A stretch of DNA of 64,000 nucleotides. Source: Bacteroidales bacterium. GTDB lineage: Bacteria > Bacteroidota > Bacteroidia > Bacteroidales > UBA10428. Position 1 is the first letter of the stretch, and every line of letters begins with the position of its first letter. Location of the stretch: positions 1-64,000 of the forward strand of contig JAFGOZ010000425.1 of the NCBI GenBank assembly GCA_016926235.1, given 5' to 3'. The notes under the pieces are model-generated. The model was given only the letters and a program-made list of their open reading frames with translations, did not search any database and was not told the DNA's origin. Shown here piece by piece: positions 6,421-15,925 of the stretch. A program made the translations under genes and the position numbers.

Positions 6421-8817
6421 ATGTATAAAAAACTATATGAAATTATTGATGTTGGAGTGGTTTATCAAAACACGGATGGAAAGATTTATGACATAAACCC
6501 GGCTGCAGAAAAAATTCTTGGAATAAAAAAAGATGATATTTCAGGCTTGGATTCATATTCCCAAAATTGGCAAGCAATAAAAGAAGACGGGAGTCCTTTC
6601 CCCGGAGAAGAGCATCCTTCCATGATCGTTTTAAAAACAGGCAAACCGATTAAAAATGTTGTAATGGGTATTTATAATCCAGCCATTAAAGAACATAGAT
6701 GGATAAAAATTAATGCTTATCCTGATTTTAAAGAAGAGGATAATTCGTCGTGTTGTGTTTTTAGTACATTTTCGGATATTACTGACCTGATAAAAACAAA
6801 ACAGCAATCAATCAATGCCGAAAAGAAGATCCATGAGGGCGAACTGGCACTTGAAAAAACAGTCGAAGAACTCGAAGCCATTATAAATGCCTTACCGGGC
6901 ATGGTGAGTGTGGTTGATAAAGAGTTTAATATACTAATTGCTAATAATGAAGTCATTAAAACCTTTGGACATCCGAAAAAAAATGAAGTTATTGGTAAAA
7001 AATGCTACAATATCCGAAAAGGATTAAAGTATATTTGTCCTCAATGTGCCATAGCAGAAAGTTTTAAAACGGGAAAAATGGTTTCAAGAATTTCTATTCC
7101 CGAAGAAGAAGAACTTATGGGTATTGCAACCAAAGCATATGCGATACCATTAAAGCATAAAAACGGCGATATTTGGGGAGGTGTTGAGGTAATTATGGAT
7201 GTAACCGATATGAGAAGGATTGAAAAAGCCGTGATGGAAAGTGAAGAACGTTTCAGGACGATCATTGAGGAAGCTGCTGATGCCGTATTCCTAAGCAATA
7301 TGAAAGGGGACATAATTAATGTAAACCACAAAGCTGAAGAACAAACAGGGTATACCCGTATCGAACTCCTTTCTATGAAAGTTATGGACTTTGATATTGA
7401 TCATCCAACATTGGAAAAATGTCATGTGTTTTGGAATTCAATACTTATAGGAACAGCCCAAAAACTGGAAACCCTTCATATGCGAAAAGATGGAACAACA
7501 TATCCGGTAGAATTAAATGTTAGCGCATTGAATATAAACGGAGAAAAGCACATTCTGGGTTTCGCCAGGGATATAACAGAACGAAAACAGGCAGAAGAAT
7601 TATTGAAAAAACAGAACGAAGAGTTTCAGGCATTGAATGAAGAATTATCAGATAGCATTTCAAGAATACAAAAAATAAATGAGGAATTAGAAATAGCCAA
7701 AGCCAAAGCGGAAGAAAGCGATAAGTTAAAATCCGCATTTTTAGCCAATATGAGCCATGAGATACGTACACCCATGAATGGCATACTTGGCTTTGCTGAA
7801 TTGCTTCAAGAACCTAATATTGATGAAGATCGAAAAAAACATTATGTTGAAATTATTGAACAAAGTGGCAGAAGAATGCTGAGTATAATTTCTGACCTGA
7901 TTGATATTTCAAAAATTGAAGCAGGGCAGGTTGAAATTCATAATGAACAAACAAATGTAAATAATGTCATCCGTGAATTGTTAGATTTTTTCAGACCTGA
8001 GGCAAACAGAAAAAATATTGTCCTTAAAACCTCATTATCATTAGACGATTCCTTATCGACTGTTGAAACAGATAAAACAAAACTTAACCAGATACTTACA
8101 AATCTGTTAAAAAATGCTCTAAAGTTTACAGATGATGGGTGCATAGAATTTGGCTACTCCCTCGAAAAGGATTTTCTAAAATTCTATGTGAAAGATACGG
8201 GAATTGGTATTCCCCATGAATTCCGCGAAATTATTTTTGATCGATTCAAACAAGGAGAAAATAGTAACGGAATAAATGAAGGGACCGGGCTTGGGTTATC
8301 TATAAGTAAAGCCTTCGTCGAACTATTAGGCGGAAAAATAGGACTTGAGTCCGGCAGCAAGTTGGGATCAACATTTTACTTTACTATTCCATATACACAT
8401 AAAAAAATAAATCTAAAAGAAAAAACCAGAGAATCAGCCCGGATTAAAATTTCTGAAAGAATAAGTATACTAGTTGCCGAAGATGATATGGTAAGCTATT
8501 TATATATGAAAGAACTACTTACCAGCTATAAAATAAATTGTATTCATGTAAAAAACGGGGCCGATGCTATTGAAGTAATTAAAACACTGCCTGAAATAAA
8601 GCTAGTCTTTATGGATATAAAACTACCCGTTATAGATGGATTGACTGCTACACAAGAAATAAAAAAAATACGGCCTGAAATTCCCGTAATTGCACAAACA
8701 GCTTACGCTTTTAATGAAAATAGAGAAAAAGCCTTACAAACTGGTTGTGATGATTTTATTTCAAAACCTATTCCACGAAATAAAATAAATGAAATTATTG
8801 TAAAATACCTTAAATGA
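6421..8817 (+). CDS. Hybrid sensor histidine kinase with three PAS domains
   Basis: About 798 residues from the ATG at 6421, where the first PAS domain begins (MYKKLYEIIDVGVVYQNTDG). Order: PAS1, PAS2 (ALPGMVSVVDKEF), PAS3 (ERFRTIIEEAADAVF), coiled coil, HisKA (MSHEIRTPMNG, phosphoacceptor His446), HATPase (DTGIGIP, GTGLGLS) and a receiver domain (FMDIKLPVIDG, phospho-Asp732). No membrane helix is present, so it should be a cytoplasmic sensor. PAS2 contains a cysteine cluster, C-x11-C-x2-C, between residues CYNIRKG and CPQCA; this variant is known from many bacterial PAS sensors and may bind metal or respond to redox. It overlaps the next gene by 4 bp. The response regulator partner is not evident. 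Confidence 0.92.
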   Translation: MYKKLYEIIDVGVVYQNTDGKIYDINPAAEKILGIKKDDISGLDSYSQNWQAIKEDGSPFPGEEHPSMIVLKTGKPIKNVVMGIYNPAIKEHRWIKINAYPDFKEEDNSSCCVFSTFSDITDLIKTKQQSINAEKKIHEGELALEKTVEELEAIINALPGMVSVVDKEFNILIANNEVIKTFGHPKKNEVIGKKCYNIRKGLKYICPQCAIAESFKTGKMVSRISIPEEEELMGIATKAYAIPLKHKNGDIWGGVEVIMDVTDMRRIEKAVMESEERFRTIIEEAADAVFLSNMKGDIINVNHKAEEQTGYTRIELLSMKVMDFDIDHPTLEKCHVFWNSILIGTAQKLETLHMRKDGTTYPVELNVSALNINGEKHILGFARDITERKQAEELLKKQNEEFQALNEELSDSISRIQKINEELEIAKAKAEESDKLKSAFLANMSHEIRTPMNGILGFAELLQEPNIDEDRKKHYVEIIEQSGRRMLSIISDLIDISKIEAGQVEIHNEQTNVNNVIRELLDFFRPEANRKNIVLKTSLSLDDSLSTVETDKTKLNQILTNLLKNALKFTDDGCIEFGYSLEKDFLKFYVKDTGIGIPHEFREIIFDRFKQGENSNGINEGTGLGLSISKAFVELLGGKIGLESGSKLGSTFYFTIPYTHKKINLKEKTRESARIKISERISILVAEDDMVSYLYMKELLTSYKINCIHVKNGADAIEVIKTLPEIKLVFMDIKLPVIDGLTATQEIKKIRPEIPVIAQTAYAFNENREKALQTGCDDFISKPIPRNKINEIIVKYLK

Positions 8818-9173
8818 TACTGCACATAACCACCCAAACAAACTGGGAAAAAGCCCAAAAACAAGGTAAGTATACCTTACCTTCCCTTCAAACCGAAGGT
8901 TTTATCCATTGCTCAACCGTTAAACAAACTGTAGATACAGCCAATATCTTCTTCAAAGGACAACAAGGACTGGTATTACTTTGCATTGATGAGAAGAAAC
9001 TTACATCGGAATGCAAATACGAAGACCCGACTGGTGGCGGTCAGCATGATCCCAATGTAGGAAATCTTTTCCCTCATATTTACGGGCCGGTTAACCTTTC
9101 TGCGGTTATTAAAGTAGTGGATTTCCCTGTTGGCAGGGATGGATGTTTTAAGTTACCCGAAGCTATAAAATAA
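8814..9173 (+). CDS. DUF952 family protein
   Basis: 119 residues. The opening MILHITTQTNWEKA, the segment FIHCSTVKQ and the ending HIYGPVNLSAVIKV match the DUF952 family, a small cytoplasmic fold found across bacteria whose biochemical role is unknown. Its start codon overlaps the stop of the preceding hybrid kinase (ATGA), so the two are co-translated. That pairing may only reflect operon economy. Confidence 0.88.
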   Translation: MILHITTQTNWEKAQKQGKYTLPSLQTEGFIHCSTVKQTVDTANIFFKGQQGLVLLCIDEKKLTSECKYEDPTGGGQHDPNVGNLFPHIYGPVNLSAVIKVVDFPVGRDGCFKLPEAIK

Positions 9174-9296
9174 CCGCAAATTGTATTGTTAAACAAAACA
9201 TACAACCTTGAAAACTTTATGCCCTTTGATCTTCATAAGTTTTTATTTACATTTATCCATTAATTAGAGAATGACATTGAATAAGCAGCTTTAACG

Positions 9297-12200
9297 ATGA
9301 GACATTATGCAATTATTTGCCTGGTGTGTATCCATTTTGCTTCATTTTGCCAAAAAAATGAAGTAATTGACAGCCTCCATCATTTATTGTCTATTACAAA
9401 AAATAAAACAGAGCAAAGCAAAATACTGAACGACCTCCACAAGAATACCTATCGCAACGATCCTCAACTCAGCCTTGAATATGCAAAAAAAGCTTTCAGC
9501 CTTTCTGGTAAGGACCAATGCAGTGAGCCCTACATCAGGGCATGCCAGAATATGGGTATCTCTTTTTCATATTTGAATAATACAGACAGTAGCCTCTACT
9601 ATTTCTATAAAGCCCTTGAAACGGCAAAATTATGTGGTAATAATGTGGCCGAAGCTTCGAGCATAAGAAGTATCGGCTCAGTTTTTTGGTACAAAAATGA
9701 ATTCGACAGCGCTATTTCATTTTACACTTTAGCCCTGGAGAAATTTCAGGCTATCGGCGACGAACAGCAAATAGCCACCTGTATATCCAACCTCGGGGTA
9801 GCACATTACAGCATGGGCAATTACAAAGAGGCAATTGACTATTATATGCAATCATTTAACATGCTGGATACAATAAAGAATCCCATCGAAGCTGCATCAA
9901 CACTGAATGATATAGGAGTGATTTACCAGGAGTGGGGAAACCCGGACAAAGCCCTCGTTTATTTTCTGTGGGCCCTGCGTAAAAATGAGGAACAAAACAA
10001 CCCGAGGGGCATTGCCACTAACCTGGACAATATCGGGCAAATTTATTTTGCACAAAAGAATTATCCTCAGGCTTTACAATATGCCAAACAGGGACTGAAC
10101 ATCGACCGGCAAATTGAAAACTACATGGGCCAGGGCTATTCCTGCTTAAGCATTGGTAAAATTTATGAGGTCTTGCAAGCACCTGATTCTGCGCTTTATT
10201 ATTATACCCTGTCAAAAAAGCTTTTTTTTAAAACAGATGATAAAGCCGGACTATCTGAAGTGTTTCAGATGATCGGGGACCATTACAAAACCATTGAGCT
10301 ATATACTGATGCTATTGAAGCCTACAAAACAGCCATAATATATGCCGATTCAATAAATGACAAGCAGAGTGCGGCCAATGCATACTCCGGCATGGGTATT
10401 AGTCAGTTTTTCAATGATAAATTATTGCTTGCCGAAAGGAATTTGCTGTATTCTACAAACATTGCACAAAACCAAAACTATATACATATCCTTTTGGATA
10501 ACTATTACTATTTATCGAAAGTTTACCAAAAACTGGGCAACAAAGACAAACAAATCGAGTATTTACAAGCATTTATAAGTACCAAGGATTCAATCTATAA
10601 TATTGAAAAGCAAAAGCAGATCACCGAACTTCAGGCCAAATACGAAACCGATAAAAAAGAAAAAGAAATTGAACTGCTCAACCGCAACGAAAGCATCAAT
10701 AAAAGCAGGTTACGATTCCAACGCACCATCATTTACGGTATTTTAATCATACTTCTTCTTCTATTACTTGCAATATTCCTTTTATTTAAAAGAAATAAAG
10801 AAAAACAGCTTGTTAACACTCTGCTAAACAGCAAGAACAGGGAAATTGAAAAACAAAAGGCAGAAATAGAAAAACAGAATGTTAAGCTCGCCCGGCAAGC
10901 ACAAAAACTACAGGAGCTGGATGAGCTTAAATCAAACTTTTTTACCAACATATCGCATGAATTCCGCACCCCTCTTACCCTGATTATCGGACCCGTTGAA
11001 AAGCTTTTAGAAAGGGTAAAAGATAAAGATCAACAGGATCAGTTAAAAATTATACTGCATAATGCCCGTCAACTTCTGGATTTGATTAACCAACTGCTTG
11101 AGATCTCTTCCATTGAAAAAGGAACAGCCAAATTATATTTCCAGAAAACGAATATAAAAAAAGAAATTCAATTTCTCATAAATATGTTCAGCTCCTACGC
11201 TGCTGAAAAGAGCTTAACTCTAAATTTTAATGCGGAGGAAAATAACTACCTTGGCTACCTCGATAAAGGCAAATTCTCCAGGATAATCGGAAATATCCTG
11301 TCAAATTCCATCAAATATACCTCCGAAGGAAGCATCGATATCCATTTACGGCAGATTGACCACCAACAGGTACAAATTACCATAAGCGATACAGGTATAG
11401 GCATTGACGAGGAATCGTTGCCCTATATTTTTGAGCGTTTTTACCGAACCGATCAATCAAAACTGAAGCACCAGGGAACCGGCATTGGACTGGCCTATAC
11501 AAAGGAGTTGATTAATCTCTATAAAGGAAATATAAACGTTACATCATCCCCAGGTAAAGGAACCATATTTACCCTTACATTACCCCTTAGTATTGCCGGT
11601 TTCAATGAAAACGAATACGAAATTACTGAAGAAGCCGTTACTTTCGAAACCTTTTCCCTGCAACCCGTTATAACCCCTGATTTTAAAAATAAAACCCAAA
11701 AAAAGCATGCAGAAACCGTTCTGGTTGTTGAAGATCATCATGAACTAAGACAATTTATCTGTAATACCCTGGCAGAAAAATACAATATCCTGCAGGCTGA
11801 TAACGGGAAATCCGGCATTGAAAAGGCTGAAGAATACAATCCCGACATTATTATCACTGACCTTATGATGCCGGAGGTAAATGGTATTGAACTTACAAAA
11901 ACGCTCAAAACGAACGAAAATACCAGTCATATACCCATTATCATTCTCACGGCAAAAAGTACGGTTAAAAGCAAAATAGAAGGCCTTGAATCGGCCGCTG
12001 ACGATTACCTTACCAAGCCATTTCATATGGAAGAATTGCAGGCGCGTATCACAAACCTGTTAAACTTACGTAAAAAATTAAGAGAAAAATACCACCGTTC
12101 CATCGAAGTAGTGCCTTCTGAAGTAACCTCTACCTCTGTAGATGAGCGGTTTTTATCCAAATTGCTGTCTGTTGTGGAAGAAAACATGGCCGATCCTGAA

Positions 12201-12458
12201 TTTTCAGTAGATAAACTATGCAGCCTGGTGGCAGTCAGCCGGGCAAACCTGCACAAAAAATTAAAAGCTTTGCTGGATCAGTCAGCCACAGAGTTTATTA
12301 ATTCAATACGTTTAAAACGCGCAGCACAATTAATAAAACAAAAAAGTGGGACCATATCCGAAATTGCTTATGATGTAGGCTTCAGTAATATTTCCTATTT
12401 TACCCGAACTTTTAAAAAATATTTTAACATTCTCCCAAGTCAATTTATGGAAGAATAG
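9297..12458 (+). CDS. TPR-containing hybrid two-component regulator with AraC-type output
   Basis: 1053 residues with all parts of a one-protein signalling chain. A signal peptide is followed by periplasmic TPR repeats (about 60-430, repeated A-x-x-Y-Y/F-x-x-A-L pattern). Then come a membrane helix at about 477-499, a coiled coil, HisKA (NISHEFRTPL, His554), HATPase (DTGIGID, GTGIGLAY), a receiver (ITDLMMPEVNG, Asp855) and a C-terminal AraC/HTH_18 domain (about 960-1050; FSNISYFTRTFKKYF). This resembles the hybrid two-component systems of Bacteroidota that activate nearby genes, but with TPRs instead of a propeller sensor. The FISUMP genes immediately downstream, preceded by paired direct repeats, are the obvious candidate targets. 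Confidence 0.93.
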   Translation: MRHYAIICLVCIHFASFCQKNEVIDSLHHLLSITKNKTEQSKILNDLHKNTYRNDPQLSLEYAKKAFSLSGKDQCSEPYIRACQNMGISFSYLNNTDSSLYYFYKALETAKLCGNNVAEASSIRSIGSVFWYKNEFDSAISFYTLALEKFQAIGDEQQIATCISNLGVAHYSMGNYKEAIDYYMQSFNMLDTIKNPIEAASTLNDIGVIYQEWGNPDKALVYFLWALRKNEEQNNPRGIATNLDNIGQIYFAQKNYPQALQYAKQGLNIDRQIENYMGQGYSCLSIGKIYEVLQAPDSALYYYTLSKKLFFKTDDKAGLSEVFQMIGDHYKTIELYTDAIEAYKTAIIYADSINDKQSAANAYSGMGISQFFNDKLLLAERNLLYSTNIAQNQNYIHILLDNYYYLSKVYQKLGNKDKQIEYLQAFISTKDSIYNIEKQKQITELQAKYETDKKEKEIELLNRNESINKSRLRFQRTIIYGILIILLLLLLAIFLLFKRNKEKQLVNTLLNSKNREIEKQKAEIEKQNVKLARQAQKLQELDELKSNFFTNISHEFRTPLTLIIGPVEKLLERVKDKDQQDQLKIILHNARQLLDLINQLLEISSIEKGTAKLYFQKTNIKKEIQFLINMFSSYAAEKSLTLNFNAEENNYLGYLDKGKFSRIIGNILSNSIKYTSEGSIDIHLRQIDHQQVQITISDTGIGIDEESLPYIFERFYRTDQSKLKHQGTGIGLAYTKELINLYKGNINVTSSPGKGTIFTLTLPLSIAGFNENEYEITEEAVTFETFSLQPVITPDFKNKTQKKHAETVLVVEDHHELRQFICNTLAEKYNILQADNGKSGIEKAEEYNPDIIITDLMMPEVNGIELTKTLKTNENTSHIPIIILTAKSTVKSKIEGLESAADDYLTKPFHMEELQARITNLLNLRKKLREKYHRSIEVVPSEVTSTSVDERFLSKLLSVVEENMADPEFSVDKLCSLVAVSRANLHKKLKALLDQSATEFINSIRLKRAAQLIKQKSGTISEIAYDVGFSNISYFTRTFKKYFNILPSQFMEE

Positions 12459-12523
12459 GCTTTCTATTTGTTTCACTCCTGTTATCCCTTGAATACTCTT
12501 ATTTATCAATAGTCATCCTTCAT

Positions 12524-12558
12524 TTGAAACATTTGTGTCAATTATTGAAACATTTGTG
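12524..12558 (+). promoter_or_regulatory. Paired 14-bp direct repeats, 21-bp period (probable activator sites)
   Basis: TTGAAACATTTGTG occurs twice, at 12524-12537 and 12545-12558, exactly 21 bp apart, i.e. on the same face of the helix. Paired direct repeats two turns apart are the usual layout for AraC-type regulators. They lie just upstream of a -7 element (12583) that has no good -33 partner, as expected for an activator-dependent promoter. The AraC-domain sensor encoded just upstream is the natural candidate binder. Confidence 0.6.
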
Positions 12559-12582
12559 AAACCCCTTGAAGGACAGTCCCTC

Positions 12583-12616
12583 TATTTTTGTCAATGTTGA
12601 TCAATGTTCATTGACA
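12583..12616 (+). promoter_or_regulatory. TAnnTTTG -7 element and overlapping inverted repeat
   Basis: TATTTTTG at 12583-12590 fits the Bacteroidota -7 consensus TAnnTTTG. Immediately overlapping is a perfect 8-bp inverted repeat, TGTCAATG (12589-12596) and CATTGACA (12609-12616), with TCAATGTT repeated at a 10-bp period between them. It could be an operator at the transcription start or a 5' leader hairpin. The FISUMP gene starts at 12669. Confidence 0.5.
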
Positions 12617-12668
12617 ATAAAATAGAGATAACAATCTAATTATTATTATTAAATAAAACAGAGACAAA

Positions 12669-13910
12669 ATGAAAAGAGTATTTATTATGATAGCTGCACT
12701 TATATTGACTATGAATGCGATAACCCAATCCCCTGAAAAAATGAGCTATCAGGCGGTCATACGCAACAATAGTAACCAATTGGCAGCTAACCAAAATGTG
12801 GGCATGAAGATTAGCATCCTAAAAGGTTCGGCTACGGGTACTGTTGTTTATGATGAGATCCAAAATCCAACCTCAAATTCCAATGGGTTAATATCTATTG
12901 AAATTGGTGAAGGTACCAATTTATTTGGCACATTTTCAAGCATAAACTGGTCAGATGGCCCATACTTCGTAAAGATTGAGATCGACCCTGCAGGAGGATC
13001 AAGTTATACTATTACCTCTACAAGTCAATTATTAAGTGTACCCTATGCATTATACGCCAAAAAAGCAGGTAGTGTAAACGAGACCGATCCTGTCTTCAAT
13101 GCATCTGTTGCAGCCGGTATTACCAACGATAATATTATCAGTTGGAATAATAAATTGAATAGTTATACTGAATCTCAAGATTTAAGCGATGTGCTTTCTC
13201 TGGGAAATTCTGCAGGAAACGAGAAAATTACTAATCTTGCAGACCCTGAAAATGCTCAGGATGCGGCCACAAAAGCCTATGTTGATGCCTTTGTAACTTT
13301 ATTGACAGAACAGGGTTCGATTGTAACTGACATAGATGGTAATATTTATCCCACAATTGAAGTAGCTACCCAGATATGGATGGCAGAGAATCTAAAAACT
13401 ACCCGTTATAATGATGGTGATACCATAGCTAAAGAAATAGATTATATGACATGGAAATTTCTCACTTCTCCAGCTTATTGCTGGTATGATAACGATAGTG
13501 CAACCTATTGTGCTACGTATGGTGCTTTATATAACTGGTATGCTGTAAGCACTAATAAACTATGTCCTGTGGGATGGCATGTACCTACTGATGACGAATG
13601 GACAACCTTTATGACAAATTTGGGAGGAGAAACTGTTGCAGGAGGAAAATTAAAAACATCCGGGGTTACTTATTGGCAGCATCCTAATACCGGAGCCACC
13701 AATGAAATTGGCTATAAAGCATTACCAGGCGGATTTCGTGGTACTACAATAGACTACTTCAATTTAGGCTACTATGGTTATTGGTGGAGTATAAGTGCGT
13801 CAAGCTCCAGCAATGCTTACTTCAGGTCGATGAGTTATAATAGTGCCAGCGTAGTAAAGTTGAATGAAGCTAAACAAAATGGATTAAGTGTTAGATGTGT
13901 TAAGGACTAA
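12669..13910 (+). CDS. Secreted FISUMP-domain protein (1)
   Basis: 413 residues. A signal peptide (cleavage after AITQ) precedes a conserved N-terminal beta domain (MSYQAVIRNNSNQL to LSVPYALYAKKAG) that often accompanies this family. A linker with tail-fibre-like pieces (ENAQDAATKAYVDA) leads to a C-terminal FISUMP domain (about 225-413; IWMAENLKTTRYNDG, YGALYNWYAV, CPVGWHVPTDDEW, GYKALPGGFRG, GLSVRCVKD). FISUMP is the Fibrobacter succinogenes major paralogous domain, a surface module related to C-type-lectin-like folds; ligands are unknown. It heads a three-gene plus-strand group and has a close paralog two genes on. Confidence 0.9.
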   Translation: MKRVFIMIAALILTMNAITQSPEKMSYQAVIRNNSNQLAANQNVGMKISILKGSATGTVVYDEIQNPTSNSNGLISIEIGEGTNLFGTFSSINWSDGPYFVKIEIDPAGGSSYTITSTSQLLSVPYALYAKKAGSVNETDPVFNASVAAGITNDNIISWNNKLNSYTESQDLSDVLSLGNSAGNEKITNLADPENAQDAATKAYVDAFVTLLTEQGSIVTDIDGNIYPTIEVATQIWMAENLKTTRYNDGDTIAKEIDYMTWKFLTSPAYCWYDNDSATYCATYGALYNWYAVSTNKLCPVGWHVPTDDEWTTFMTNLGGETVAGGKLKTSGVTYWQHPNTGATNEIGYKALPGGFRGTTIDYFNLGYYGYWWSISASSSSNAYFRSMSYNSASVVKLNEAKQNGLSVRCVKD

Positions 13911-13953
13911 TAGTTAAAATGTTGCATAATATTATTATAAAAATTCATATAAA

Positions 13954-14430
13954 ATGAAACTAAAACAAATACAATTAATTGGTCTGCTAATAGCCGGGTT
14001 GGGCTTAAATGGTCTTTCTGCCCAGGAAACTTTGCCAGCTTCAGGAGGTTATGTTTCAAATAATGAAAGCTCTGTGAGTTATACCATTGGACAAGTGGTC
14101 TATACAACAAATGGAAATTCAATACAAGGAGTACAACAACCCTATGAAATCTTCTTGGTTTCAACCATTGAGGAAGCCAGGGACATAAGCCTTCGCATCT
14201 CTGTATTCCCAAATCCTACCATTGACTTCCTTACATTAAAAATAATTGGGATTGGGTTTAAAAATTTATCCTTTTCTATTTATGATATCCAGGGTAAATT
14301 ATTAGAAAACAAGATAATAGATGCAAAATCTATGACCATCAACATGGAACAACAATCATCTGGAATTTACTTTTTGAAAGTTAAAAGTGAAAATGAAGTA
14401 ATCAAAACATTTAAAATACTTAAAAAATAA
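13954..14430 (+). CDS. Small secreted protein with type IX secretion sorting domain
   Basis: 158 residues. After a signal peptide (GLSAQ) comes a short unit (SGGYVSNNESSVSYTIGQV, then VQQPYEIF) that is common at the N-side of small Bacteroidota T9SS clients. A type A C-terminal sorting domain follows (VFPNPTIDFLTLKI, IYDIQGKLLENK, GIYFLKVKS). The protein should be exported through the outer membrane by the type IX system and attached or released. It is almost entirely sorting domain with no enzymatic part. It lies between two FISUMP genes, 43 bp after the first and 7 bp before the second. Confidence 0.88.
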   Translation: MKLKQIQLIGLLIAGLGLNGLSAQETLPASGGYVSNNESSVSYTIGQVVYTTNGNSIQGVQQPYEIFLVSTIEEARDISLRISVFPNPTIDFLTLKIIGIGFKNLSFSIYDIQGKLLENKIIDAKSMTINMEQQSSGIYFLKVKSENEVIKTFKILKK

Positions 14431-14437
14431 AAGAATT

Positions 14438-15682
14438 ATGAAACGAGTATATTTATTATTAATGGCCGTAATTTATGTTATATGCGGTTTTGGTCAGGCG
14501 CCCGAAAAAATGAGTTACCAGGCCGTAATTCGAAACAACAGCAACCAGCTTGTAGCCAGCCAAAATATAGGAATAAAAATAAGCATTATACAAAGTTCTG
14601 TGGAAGGAACTGTAGTATACGCTGAAACCCATAGCCCCAATACCAATAACAACGGATTGGTGAGCCTTGAAATTGGCACAGGCACAGTTGAGAGTGGTGA
14701 GTTTTCAACTATTGATTGGGCAAGCGGACCCTACTTCATTAAAACCGAAACTGATCCGTCAGCTGACGGAGGTACCAGCTATTCATTAACCAGTACCAGC
14801 GAGCTGTTAAGCGTACCCTTTGCACTGTATGCAAAAAAAGCCGGCAATACATTTAGCGGTAATTATGATGATCTAACAAATGCCCCCGATTTTGCAGGAT
14901 GGGATATTGACAGCACTAATGATGTTACATTAAATGACACACAAACTATACCCGGTAATAAAACCTTTACCGGAACCATAACTGTTCCAACTCCTCTGGA
15001 TTCTGCAGATGCTGCAAACAAAGCTTATGTGGATGCCCTTGAAAGCAAGATATCCGAACTGGAAGATCTTATATTTGAAGCGGGCATGTACAAAGAAAAA
15101 GATGCAGACGGGAATGAATACAGAGTGATTAAGATTGGCTCCCAATATTGGTTTAACGAAAACCTGAAGACTACCAAATACAACAATGGTAAGCCAATAT
15201 CTAAGGTAACCGGTGGAGGCACCTGGGGAAATACCACTACGCCTGCATATTGCTGGTACGATAATGATAGTGCTACCTATGCAGGCACTTATGGAGCTTT
15301 GTACAACTGGTATATGATAAATACTGATAGCTTGTGTCCATCCGGTTGGCATGTACCTACAAATGATGAATGGGCCGTATTGATAAACTTCCTGGGAGGT
15401 GAAAGCGTTGCCGGTGGAAAATTGAAAGAAACCGGGTTGGATCATTGGTGGAGTCCAAACACCGGTGCCACTGACGAATGGAACTTTACAGCACTTCCGG
15501 CAGGGTACCGCGCAATGAACGGAGTATTTATGCCGCCCGGACAATATGGATATTGGTGGACAGCCACTCAATATAACAGTACTGATGCATGGTATAGAGC
15601 TACTGCTTATAACAATTCAACGGTAATCAATATTCATCCCAGCAAAAAAAATGGATTTTCTGTTCGGTGTATTAAGGATTAA
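14438..15682 (+). CDS. Secreted FISUMP-domain protein (2)
   Basis: 414 residues, paralogous to the FISUMP protein 1.8 kb upstream over its whole length: signal peptide, N-terminal domain (MSYQAVIRNNSNQL, LLSVPFALYAKKAG), tail-fibre-like linker (SADAANKAYVDALESK) and FISUMP domain (YWFNENLKTTKYNNG, YGALYNWYMI, CPSGWHVPTNDEW, GFSVRCIKD). It starts 7 bp after the T9SS protein, so the three genes form one operon, probably from a duplication around the central gene. Neither FISUMP protein carries its own sorting domain, so the middle protein may provide surface anchoring. That last point is inference. Confidence 0.9.
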   Translation: MKRVYLLLMAVIYVICGFGQAPEKMSYQAVIRNNSNQLVASQNIGIKISIIQSSVEGTVVYAETHSPNTNNNGLVSLEIGTGTVESGEFSTIDWASGPYFIKTETDPSADGGTSYSLTSTSELLSVPFALYAKKAGNTFSGNYDDLTNAPDFAGWDIDSTNDVTLNDTQTIPGNKTFTGTITVPTPLDSADAANKAYVDALESKISELEDLIFEAGMYKEKDADGNEYRVIKIGSQYWFNENLKTTKYNNGKPISKVTGGGTWGNTTTPAYCWYDNDSATYAGTYGALYNWYMINTDSLCPSGWHVPTNDEWAVLINFLGGESVAGGKLKETGLDHWWSPNTGATDEWNFTALPAGYRAMNGVFMPPGQYGYWWTATQYNSTDAWYRATAYNNSTVINIHPSKKNGFSVRCIKD

Positions 15683-15796
15683 GAAATAAATTGGGCTGTT
15701 TTCAAAGTAATCAATTTTTTGAACTAGTCCCTTTTCATTGAAACAATTTTCTGTATAAGATATATACAACTTAATTATATAAATAGCTATTTTTTG

Positions 15797-15909
15797 GCAG
15801 ATATTACCTTCGGTTAGGGCTTCGCCGTTCGCAGATATTTTCGCAGATTTTCGCAAATAATATGGATTTTGATTCATCGGTTATCTGCGGGTTAATCTGT
15901 GTAAATCAG
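15797..15909. repeat. Intergenic GCAGAT-rich repeat segment
   Basis: The segment contains the reiterated words GCAGATATT, GCAGATTTTCGCA, TTATCTGCGGG and TTAATCTGTG, plus an ACCTTCGGTTAGGGCTTCGCC stretch. This is a recognisable type of dispersed non-coding repeat in Bacteroidota genomes. It lies between the convergent ends of the FISUMP operon and the M56/amidase gene. No gene or clear terminator was seen. Confidence 0.5.
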
Positions 15910-15925
15910 GGAGAAACAAATTAGC

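Noticed and set aside
14930..15571. 213-codon minus-strand open frame inside the second FISUMP gene
   Set aside because: Antisense shadow of a well-supported gene; Cys/Ser/Ile-rich composition typical of such shadows.
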